From the NCBI GenBank assembly GCA_963827545.1, contig CAWHBI010000014.1, positions 1 through 64,000 of the forward strand: a stretch of 64,000 nt of DNA. Reading direction: 5' to 3'. Position numbers and translations under genes: made by a program. Origin of the DNA: AWTP1-13 sp963827545. Lineage in GTDB: Bacteria; Pseudomonadota; Alphaproteobacteria; Rhizobiales; Hyphomicrobiaceae. Below are positions 54,775 through 61,438 of the stretch, piece by piece. The number at the start of each line of letters is the position of its first letter. The stretch's first letter is position 1. The notes beneath the pieces were generated by a model. That model was given only the letters and a program-made list of their open reading frames with translations. It ran no database searches and had not been told where the DNA came from.

Positions 54775-56050
54775 ACCGCCGCAACACGCCCCTGCCCGCG
54801 TAGCGCGCCACATCGCCAAGCTCCTGCTCGATGCGGATCAGCTGGTTGTACTTGGCGGTGCGGTCGGAGCGCGAAAGCGAGCCCGTCTTGATCTGGCCGG
54901 CGTTGGTGGCCACCGCAATGTCGGCGATGGTGGCATCCTCCGTCTCGCCGGAGCGGTGCGAGATGACGGCCGTGTAGGCGGCCGCCTGGGCCATGGCGAC
55001 GCAGTCGAGCGTCTCGGTGAGCGATCCGATCTGGTTGACCTTGATCAGGATCGAGTTGGCGATGCCCTTCTCGATGCCCTCTTTCAATCTCACCGTGTTG
55101 GTGACGAACAGATCGTCGCCCACCAGCTGGCACTTCGCGCCGATCGCCTCCGTGAGCGCCTTCCAGCCCTGCCAGTCGTCCTCGGCCATGCCGTCCTCGA
55201 TGGAGACGATCGGGTAGCCCGCGACCAGGTTGGCCAGGTATTTGGCCATGCCGGCGCTGTCGAGCGTCTTGCCTTCGCCCTCGATTCTGTACTTGCCGTC
55301 CTTGTAGAACTCGGTGGCTGCGCAATCGAGCGCCAGCACCACGTCCTGGCCCGGCTTGTAGCCCGCCCCCTCGATCGCCTTCATGATGAAGGACAGCGCC
55401 TCCTCGGCCGACTTGAGGTTGGGCGCAAAGCCGCCTTCGTCTCCCACGTTCGTGCTGTGCCCGGCATCCTTGAGCGCCTTGCGCAGCGTATGGAACACTT
55501 CCGAGCCCATGCGGATGGCGTCGGCGCACGAGGTCGCCGCCACAGGCATGATCATGAACTCCTGGATGTCGATGGGGTTGTCGGCGTGCGCGCCGCCGTT
55601 GATGATGTTCATCATCGGTACGGGCAGCACGTGGGCTCTCGCGCCGCCGAGATAGCGGTAGAGGGGCAGCTCCCTGGCAGCCGCCGCAGCTTTGGCGACG
55701 GCCAGGGAAACACCCAGGATGGCGTTGGCGCCGACGCGGCCCTTGTTGGGCGTGCCGTCGAGCTTGATCAGGGCGTCATCGATGCGGCGCTGGTCCTCGG
55801 CATCCATGCCGGAGAGCGCATCGAAGATCTCGCCGTTGACGGCGTCGACCGCCTTGAGCACGCCCTTGCCGAGATAGCGCTGCTTGTCGCCGTCCCTGAG
55901 CTCGATGGCCTCGTGCGCCCCCGTCGAGGCTCCGGACGGCACCGCTGCGCGCCCCAGCGAGCCATCCTCGAGCACCACGTCGACCTCGACCGTGGGGTTC
56001 CCGCGGCTGTCCAGGATTTCGCGGCCGATGATGTCGACTATGGCGGTCAT
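54773..56050 (-). CDS. eno: Enolase
   Basis: 425-residue 2-phosphoglycerate dehydratase. Start TAIVDIIGREILDSRGNPTV, the GAS(T)GAHEA loop, MMNIINGGAHADNPIDIQEF, LVGDDLFVTNT, and the active lysine region LIKVNQIGSLTE, then SHRSGETEDATIADIAVATN. Full length. The ATG at 56050 follows GGAGGAAGAGGA. The gene is divergent from the signal-peptidase-like gene with 79 bp between. Confidence 0.97.
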   Translation of the reverse strand: MTAIVDIIGREILDSRGNPTVEVDVVLEDGSLGRAAVPSGASTGAHEAIELRDGDKQRYLGKGVLKAVDAVNGEIFDALSGMDAEDQRRIDDALIKLDGTPNKGRVGANAILGVSLAVAKAAAAARELPLYRYLGGARAHVLPVPMMNIINGGAHADNPIDIQEFMIMPVAATSCADAIRMGSEVFHTLRKALKDAGHSTNVGDEGGFAPNLKSAEEALSFIMKAIEGAGYKPGQDVVLALDCAATEFYKDGKYRIEGEGKTLDSAGMAKYLANLVAGYPIVSIEDGMAEDDWQGWKALTEAIGAKCQLVGDDLFVTNTVRLKEGIEKGIANSILIKVNQIGSLTETLDCVAMAQAAAYTAVISHRSGETEDATIADIAVATNAGQIKTGSLSRSDRTAKYNQLIRIEQELGDVARYAGRGVLRR

Positions 56051-56129
56051 ACGGTTGTCCTCTTCCTCCGGGAATTTACCAGTGGGCCTTTTAGCCCGTG
56101 CCGCCCCTGAAAGCATCCGTCTTGGCAAA

Positions 56130-56897
56130 ATGGCAAGATCGCTAGACAAGGCCCCAGCAGCGCCTGGCTCGGCCCAAGACGATATCGGTTACCTGCGCGG
56201 CGAGCGGCGGACCCTGATCATCGCGTCGTCCCTCGGGTTCCTCTTGTTCATCATCGTGGCTCTCTGCTTCCCGAATGCCGGCCCCGTCTTCCGCATTCTC
56301 AGTATTGGCCATCATGGCATGGCGCCGGCTGTGCCCGTCTGGAGCAACGTCGTGGTGTCGCGCGCTTCCTACGGCTACAGCCGCTACTCCTTCGACGATT
56401 TCGAGCTGCCGATCAGCAGCCGGTGGCCGGCGCTGGTGCCCCGACGCGGCGATATCGTCGCGTATCGTATGCCTTCGTTGAGGGTCTTTTTCCCGAAAGA
56501 GAACCTGCCGCCCCCCATAGATCTATTCGCCAGCAACCCCACCATCTTCATGTCGCGGATCATCGGCTTGCCAGGCGACAAAATCGAGATGACCAACGAC
56601 AGGCTTTCGATCAACGGCAAGCTCGTCCTGCGCGAGCCCGCGCCGAAGATGCCAGATCCAGATGGTGGAATAGGAGAGGTCGACGTCTACATCGAACGGC
56701 TCCCCGAGGGTGCCAGCTACCGCGTCATCGAGAGAGCCGGCCGTAGCGGACCCGCCAACGGCACCCTGGTGTACGATGTGCAGCCTGGGGAAGTCTTTCT
56801 GCTCGGTGACGACCGGGTCAGCCGCTACACGGGCCGCCACACGGGCAACTTGGTGCCCATCGAGCTTGTCATCGGGCGCGCTATCGCCGCATTCTGA
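56130..56897 (+). CDS. Signal peptidase I homologue lacking catalytic residues
   Basis: 255 residues with the S26 (LepB) fold: an N-terminal membrane helix (IIASSLGFLLFIIVALCF), the box-C-like SYGYSRYSFDDFELPI, PRRGDIVAYRMP, and the conserved box D IIGLPGDKIEMTNDRLSING. The nucleophile motif SMxPT is replaced by HHGMAP (Gly where Ser is expected), and the general base lysine of the IKR-VIGLPGD motif is serine (FMSRIIGLPGD). Box E is GDDRVSRYTGR instead of GDNRDNSxDSR. It should be inactive as a peptidase, so a binding or scaffold role is inferred. A true LepB must exist elsewhere. Confidence 0.82.
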   Translation: MARSLDKAPAAPGSAQDDIGYLRGERRTLIIASSLGFLLFIIVALCFPNAGPVFRILSIGHHGMAPAVPVWSNVVVSRASYGYSRYSFDDFELPISSRWPALVPRRGDIVAYRMPSLRVFFPKENLPPPIDLFASNPTIFMSRIIGLPGDKIEMTNDRLSINGKLVLREPAPKMPDPDGGIGEVDVYIERLPEGASYRVIERAGRSGPANGTLVYDVQPGEVFLLGDDRVSRYTGRHTGNLVPIELVIGRAIAAF

Positions 56898-56932
56898 AGA
56901 CCGGCGATTATAGATCTACATCCTAAGGAACC

Positions 56933-57634
56933 ATGGGCGAGACAACAGCCCTAGTTTTGTTTTCCGGCGGTCAGGACTCCACTGTCTGCCTGGCGTGGGC
57001 GCTCGATCGCTACGAGCGCGTGGAGACCATAGGCTTCGCTTACGGCCAGCGGCACGAGATCGAGCTGGTGCAGCGGCCCGTGGTCCGCGAGGCTATCGCT
57101 ACAATGTTTCCACCATGGGGCCCGCGGCTCGGCGAAGACCATGTGCTCGAGCTCGCGACCCTGGGACAGATCAGCGACACTGCCCTCACCCGCGAGGCCC
57201 AGTTCGAGATGACTGCCGCCGGCTTGCCCAACACGTTCGTGCCGGGGCGCAACCTGCTGTTCTTCACTTACGCGGCCGCCCTGGCCTACCGGCGCGGCGT
57301 CCGCACCCTCATCGGCGGCATGTGCGAGACCGATTTTTCCGGCTACCCCGACTGCCGCAACGAGACGCTGCAGAGCCTGGCCAAATCGATCTCGCTCGGC
57401 ATGGATGTGCCTTTCACCATCGAGACACCCCTGATGTGGGTCGACAAGGCCGGCACGTGGGCGATGGCGCAAGAGCTGGGCGGCGCGGCACTCGTCGAAC
57501 TCATCGTCGAGCACACGCACACCTGCTACACACCCGACCGCACGACCCGGCATGCCTGGGGCTTTGGCTGCGGCACGTGTCCCGCATGCGGGCTGCGGGC
57601 GAAAGGATGGGGGAAATGGACCAACACGCGCTGA
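56933..57634 (+). CDS. queC: 7-cyano-7-deazaguanine (preQ0) synthase
   Basis: 233-residue ATP-dependent enzyme making preQ0 from carboxydeazaguanine in queuosine biosynthesis. PP-loop VLFSGGQDSTVCLAWAL, AYGQRHEIEL, FVPGRNLLFFTYAAALAY, GMCETDFSGYPDCRN, and the zinc cysteines GCGTCPACGLRAKG. The start ATG 56933 follows AAGGA. It is followed by two small genes with overlapping or close spacing; the QueF domain and the YhhQ transporter lie 2-4 kb downstream. queD and queE are not in the window. Confidence 0.96.
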   Translation: MGETTALVLFSGGQDSTVCLAWALDRYERVETIGFAYGQRHEIELVQRPVVREAIATMFPPWGPRLGEDHVLELATLGQISDTALTREAQFEMTAAGLPNTFVPGRNLLFFTYAAALAYRRGVRTLIGGMCETDFSGYPDCRNETLQSLAKSISLGMDVPFTIETPLMWVDKAGTWAMAQELGGAALVELIVEHTHTCYTPDRTTRHAWGFGCGTCPACGLRAKGWGKWTNTR

Positions 57635-57972
57635 TTATCTACCTCCACGGCATCGGCGAGCGCGCCGACGAGATGGGCGTCGACGACCTCGATGCTCTCA
57701 TTGCGCTGCAGGAACAGCTTGCCGAGGCCATCGAGCCGGCCGGCATCGGCGAAGTCGACGGCAACGAGATCGCGATGGATGGGTCCGAGGGGTCGCTTTA
57801 CGCATACGGCCCGGACGCAAAAGCAATGCTCAAGGCTGCCCTTCCCATCATTTGCGCTTCGCCCCTCGCCCACGGCGGCGGTGTCAAGTTGCGATACGGG
57901 GCGGTCGACGATGAGGGCGCCATCGAGGAGAACTTTCTGCTCGCAGATCTCTGCGCCAAGCGGAACGGGTGA
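57607..57972 (+). CDS. Conserved hypothetical protein overlapping queC
   Basis: 121 residues. It starts MGEMDQHALIIYLHGI (or six bases on, at the second Met) and overlaps the end of queC by 28 bp. Central parts ALIALQEQLAEAIEPAGIGE, NEIAMDGSEGSLYAYGP, and GGGVKLRYGAVDDEGAIEEN look like a compact soluble alpha/beta fold. I recall similar unnamed bacterial proteins but no function. Co-translation with queC is likely. Confidence 0.65.
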   Translation: MGEMDQHALIIYLHGIGERADEMGVDDLDALIALQEQLAEAIEPAGIGEVDGNEIAMDGSEGSLYAYGPDAKAMLKAALPIICASPLAHGGGVKLRYGAVDDEGAIEENFLLADLCAKRNG

Positions 57973-57987
57973 GGGAGACGAGAACAC

Positions 57988-58236
57988 ATGCCCGCTCGCG
58001 AAGACCTTGTCCGCGCCGTCGACCTCGCCCTTGCCGGCGACTGGAACGGCGCACACGAGATCGCACAGCAGGACGAATCCGATCCGACCTCCTGCTGGAT
58101 CCATGCCGTGCTGCACAAGATCGAGGGCGATGCCGGCAACGCCCGCTACTGGTACCGCCTGGCCGGGCAGGCCTACGAAGCCTATGCCGATCCCAAGGTC
58201 GAGCTTGCCGCAATCAAGGCCGTGCTGTCGTATTAG
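57988..58236 (+). CDS. Conserved small hypothetical protein
   Basis: 82 residues, mostly helical (REDLVRAVDLALAGDWNGAH, IHAVLHKIEGDAGNARYWYR, LAGQAYEAYADPKVELAAIK). The GDAGNARYWYRLAG motif occurs in small proteins widespread in Hyphomicrobiales. It is 15 bp after the previous gene with GGGAGACGAG before the ATG, hence the same operon. No function is known. Confidence 0.68.
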   Translation: MPAREDLVRAVDLALAGDWNGAHEIAQQDESDPTSCWIHAVLHKIEGDAGNARYWYRLAGQAYEAYADPKVELAAIKAVLSY

Positions 58237-58376
58237 CGAATGTCACGTTCGACACGAGCGGTAGGGCGCAAGTAGCGAGAGCTTATCCCCGTGCCTGTCA
58301 CGAACTGCGCAATGCTACCACATCTGTCATGATCCAACACGGCTACCGCCGCGCACCCAAGGCGAGAAGACGGGGC

Positions 58377-59147
58377 ATGATGGTCAACCTCGCCAAATCC
58401 CCCTCCTTCCGCCTCGACGGCAAGCGCGCGCTGGTGACGGGCGCCGGCCGCGGCATCGGGCTCGCCGCCGCCGGCGCACTGGCCGACGCAGGCGCGCATG
58501 TTACGTTGGCCGCACGCACCAGGGCCGAAATCGAATCCGCGGCAGAGGCTATCCGCGCCCGCGGTCAGCAGGCCGAGGCGCTGGTCCTCGACGTCACCGA
58601 CCTCGCGGCCATGCAGCAGGCCATCGCGCGGGCCGAGCCCTTCAACATCCTCCTCAACAACGCCGGCACCAACCGCCCCAAGCCGCTGCTCGACGTCACC
58701 ATCGACGACTTCGATGCCATCATGGGCCTCAACGTGCGCGCCGCCTACTTCGTGGCGCAGGCGGTGGCGCGCAGGCTGGTAGAGGCGAGGCAACCGGGCT
58801 CCATCATCAACATCTCCTCGCAGATGGGCCACGTCGGCGCGGCGCGGCGCACGGTCTACTGTGCGTCCAAGCACGCCATGGAGGGGTTCACCAAGGCCAT
58901 GGCGATCGAGCTGGCGCCGCACAATATCCGCGTCAACAGCATCGGTCCCACCTTCCTCGAAACCCCGCTGACGCGGCCTTTCTTCGAGAACCCGGCATTC
59001 AAGGCCGAGGTGCTCTCCCGCATCAAGCTCGGCCGCCTCGGGCAACTCGACGAGGTCACCGGCGCCATTGTCTTCCTCGCCTCGGATGCCTCCTCGCTGA
59101 TGACCGGCTCGGCGCTCGTCGTCGACGGCGGCTGGACGGCCGAGTAG
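58377..59147 (+). CDS. SDR-family NAD(P)-dependent oxidoreductase
   Basis: 256-residue classical short-chain dehydrogenase. Cofactor motif TGAGRGIGLAAA, NNAG in ILLNNAGTNRP, and the catalytic Ser (INISSQMGH), Tyr and Lys (TVYCASKHAMEGF), then the end VVDGGWT. Related enzymes act on gluconate or 3-oxoacyl compounds; the substrate here cannot be read. Starts ATG 58377 or 58380. A 140-bp gap separates it from the preceding small gene, so it may be a separate unit. Confidence 0.9.
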   Translation: MMVNLAKSPSFRLDGKRALVTGAGRGIGLAAAGALADAGAHVTLAARTRAEIESAAEAIRARGQQAEALVLDVTDLAAMQQAIARAEPFNILLNNAGTNRPKPLLDVTIDDFDAIMGLNVRAAYFVAQAVARRLVEARQPGSIINISSQMGHVGAARRTVYCASKHAMEGFTKAMAIELAPHNIRVNSIGPTFLETPLTRPFFENPAFKAEVLSRIKLGRLGQLDEVTGAIVFLASDASSLMTGSALVVDGGWTAE

Positions 59148-59317
59148 CCATCACTGACTGGCGTGGCGCGGCTACATCGGCAACGCGCTGACTCTGAAGT
59201 GTATTTCCAACCTCATCAGCTCGAATCAGCGTAGTTAGTGCATGCACACCGCACCGGAGTAGGGGACGCTGCGGCACGTCTCGATAATACCGGGCTAACA
59301 AACTACGGGGGTGCCAC

Positions 59318-59560
59318 ATGCCGCCAATGATGCGGAAAGCTATCGACGTCCTGACGGCCATCGGCCTGACCGCCGCCGTCTTCTTCGTGATCGTGGTCGC
59401 CAACAGTTTCCTGATGGCACGCGGCAACTACAGCCACGGCTTCAATCTCTGGTACAGCTTCATCCTGCGACCCGACATCCTGGGCACCATGGTGCTCACT
59501 GCGCTCGTCACCATGGCCTACGTGATCTGGAAGCAGACCGGCGGACGGCCAAGGCTCTGA
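59318..59560 (+). CDS. Small two-span membrane protein
   Basis: 80 residues with two hydrophobic spans (VLTAIGLTAAVFFVIVVANS and GTMVLTALVTMAYVIW) and a short loop (NYSHGFNLWYSFILRPDIL). Start ATG 59318 follows CTACGGGGGTG. No family recognised. Its stop is directly followed by the triple hairpin block. Confidence 0.55.
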   Translation: MPPMMRKAIDVLTAIGLTAAVFFVIVVANSFLMARGNYSHGFNLWYSFILRPDILGTMVLTALVTMAYVIWKQTGGRPRL

Positions 59561-59565
59561 CGGTG

Positions 59566-59729
59566 GGTGTCTGACCCTCCGGGTCAGACACCACGACGCC
59601 CATCCATTTGCCGCTGAGCCGTGGTGTCAATCCGGACGGTGGGTGTCTGACCCTCCGGGTCAGACACCGTGACGCCCACCCATCCATTTGCCGGTGAGCC
59701 GGGGTGTCAGACCCGCAGGGTCTGACACC
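59566..59729. terminator. Three tandem 27-base perfect hairpins
   Basis: GGTGTCTGACCC-TCC-GGGTCAGACACC occurs at 59566-59592 and 59642-59668, and a variant GGTGTCAGACCC-GCA-GGGTCTGACACC at 59703-59729. Each is a perfect 12-bp stem. Between them CCATCCATTTGCCG(C/G)TGAGCC is repeated. They fill the space between two convergent genes and should stop transcripts from both sides; a dispersed repeat family is likely. Confidence 0.8.
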
Positions 59730-59732
59730 CCA

Positions 59733-60440
59733 TCACGTCGCGATCTTGAACGGATTGAAGTTGGTATCGCGGTCGTAATAGTCCTCGTTCTCGGCGCGCT
59801 TGAGGAAGGCGACAACGCGGTATGTGATCGGTAGAAAGACGATCTCCACTCCGGTTTTCAATAGGAACTGCATGTACGTCAGTTGAATCACCAGCTCATT
59901 CGGCATGATCCCCGAGTTGTAGAAGGCGAGCGGGTAGAATAGCGCCGAGTCCACCGCCTCCCCCGCTACCGTCGAGCCGACGAACCGCGCGCCCTGGAAG
60001 CGGCCGCTGGTCCAGACCTTCATCTTTGCCAGCACGAAGGAATTCACGAACTCGCCGCAGAAGTAGGCGAACATCGAGGCGAGCGCGATGCGCCAGGTGT
60101 TGCCGAAAGCGACCTCGTACACCTTCTGGTTTGGCCACCCGGGCGCTGGCGGCAGTGCCACTACTACGGCCGCCATCACGGCTGCGAACAGCAGCGCTCC
60201 AAACCCTGCCCAGATCACCCGCCGCGCCCGGCTGTAGCCGTACACCTCGGTGAGGATGTCGCCGAACACGTAGGAGATGGGGAAGAACAGCACTCCGGCG
60301 CCGAATGTCACCGCGCCGATCAGCGGCAGGTCGATCTGCGCCGCCTTGGCCGGACCGATCAGGTTGGAGCACACCAGCACCACCACGAACGCCACCATGA
60401 CGAACTCGAAGTAGCGGTATTGCCGCGCCGATTGCTGCAT
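59733..60440 (-). CDS. yhhQ: Queuosine precursor transporter, YhhQ/VUT family
   Basis: 235-residue integral membrane protein. Family signatures: FVVVLVCSNLIGPAKAAQI, FGAGVLFFPISYVFGDILTE, VYGYSRARRVIWAGF, SMFAYFCGEFVNSFVLAKMK, and FVGSTVAGEAVDSALFYPLA. In E. coli YhhQ imports preQ0 and preQ1. The ATG at 60440 follows AAGGGGGG. It faces the HTH-QueF gene across a 168-bp shared regulatory region, supporting a queuosine role. Confidence 0.93.
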   Translation of the reverse strand: MQQSARQYRYFEFVMVAFVVVLVCSNLIGPAKAAQIDLPLIGAVTFGAGVLFFPISYVFGDILTEVYGYSRARRVIWAGFGALLFAAVMAAVVVALPPAPGWPNQKVYEVAFGNTWRIALASMFAYFCGEFVNSFVLAKMKVWTSGRFQGARFVGSTVAGEAVDSALFYPLAFYNSGIMPNELVIQLTYMQFLLKTGVEIVFLPITYRVVAFLKRAENEDYYDRDTNFNPFKIAT

Positions 60441-60518
60441 TCCAGGCCCCCCTTGGTTCCACAGCGTCTTCGCCCAGACGGTAACGTCCACGGCCGCGAT
60501 AAAGCAAAACCTTGTCAC

Positions 60519-60565
60519 TTGTCTAGGTTTGATTGTCCGTATAGACGTGTCTAGTAATATAAGAC
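60519..60565. promoter_or_regulatory. GTCT/AGAC half-site cluster in the yhhQ-queF intergenic region
   Basis: TGTCTAG at 60520-60526 and 60548-60554 (28 bp apart, direct), with AGAC half-sites at 60543-60546 and 60562-60565. The pair GTCT-N9-AGAC (60549-60565) encloses the probable -10 (TAATAT/TATAAG) of the HTH-queF gene, whose -35 may be TTGTCC at 60534-60539. TAGACA of the left site lies where a yhhQ promoter -35 could be. No preQ1 riboswitch is seen. Confidence 0.5.
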
Positions 60566-60608
60566 CCTCAACATCAGCGTCGCCCAAGCAAGCCCTGACA
60601 TCGCTGCC

Positions 60609-61325
60609 ATGATCGCCTCTCTGCGCCCCGCGCTCAAGCCCCTGGGCCGTCGCATCCAGCAGGCCCGCAGAACCGCCCAGCTGACCCAGGTCAGCGTCGG
60701 GCGGGACCTGGGCGTCTCGAAGCAACAGGTGAGCCACTGGGAGACGGGACGGTCCGACATCACTCGGGAGCATCTGCTTCGGCTGGCGCGCTTGTTTCAT
60801 GTCGATGTGGATTGGCTGGCGCGCGGTACGATGGTCGAGCCCAGCGGGGTCCTGGACAACGGGCCCGAGCGTTCGACAGAGGGGCTGGCAGCGCTGGGCC
60901 AGAAAGTGGCCCTCCCGTCCGCGCCAGGGCAGGCCATCCTCGAGCGTGTCGCCAACCCCCACACCGACACGAACTATGCCGCCCGCTTCACCGCGCCCGA
61001 GTTCACGACACTGTGTCCCGTCACGGGCCAGCCGGACTTCGCGCATCTCGTCATCGACTACGTGCCGGACCGATGGCTGGTGGAGTCGAAGTCGCTGAAA
61101 CTCTATCTCGCCTCCTACCGCAACCACGGCGCGTTCCACGAGGACTGCACGGTGGCGATCGGCAAGCGGCTCGTAGCGCTGCTGGAGCCGCACTACCTGC
61201 GCATCGGCGGCTACTGGTATCCGCGCGGCGGCATGCCCATCGACGTCTTCTGGCAGACCGGCACGTGCCCCGAGGACGTGTGGCTCCCCGATCAGGGCGT
61301 CGCGCCTTATCGCGGACGGGGCTAG
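60609..61325 (+). CDS. queF: XRE helix-turn-helix domain fused to preQ0 reductase QueF
   Basis: 238 residues. Residues 1-75 form an XRE/Cro HTH (LGRRIQQARRTAQLTQVSVG, GVSKQQVSHWETGRSDITRE, LARLFHVDVDWLARG). Residues about 90-238 are a complete short-type QueF, which reduces preQ0 to preQ1 with NADPH: LERVANPHTDTNYAARFTAP, catalytic Cys136 and Asp143 in TTLCPVTGQPDFAHLVIDY, VESKSLKLYLASYRNHGAFH, and WYPRGGMPIDVFWQTG. QueF normally has about 150 residues and no DNA-binding domain. Divergent from yhhQ with an operator-like region between, which points to autoregulation by substrate. Confidence 0.93.
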   Translation: MIASLRPALKPLGRRIQQARRTAQLTQVSVGRDLGVSKQQVSHWETGRSDITREHLLRLARLFHVDVDWLARGTMVEPSGVLDNGPERSTEGLAALGQKVALPSAPGQAILERVANPHTDTNYAARFTAPEFTTLCPVTGQPDFAHLVIDYVPDRWLVESKSLKLYLASYRNHGAFHEDCTVAIGKRLVALLEPHYLRIGGYWYPRGGMPIDVFWQTGTCPEDVWLPDQGVAPYRGRG

Positions 61326-61438
61326 ACCACGCCAGCCGCCACATTGGCGTCGCGCCACCATGCTTGGCTTGGCAGTAATCCGGCTCGCTTGGTCTTTGAC
61401 CACCGCTCAGCGAATTTCTGCGAAGGGGGCTGCCTGCC

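Noticed and set aside
60441..60608. A preQ1 riboswitch before yhhQ or queF
   Set aside because: No conserved preQ1 aptamer hairpin with its A-rich tail was found in either direction; the region instead holds repeated DNA half-sites.
60609..61325. HTH and QueF as two separate overlapping genes
   Set aside because: The frame is continuous and no stop occurs between the domains. An internal ATG exists at residue 75 but has no good ribosome site, so the fusion is preferred, although a shorter QueF product is not excluded.
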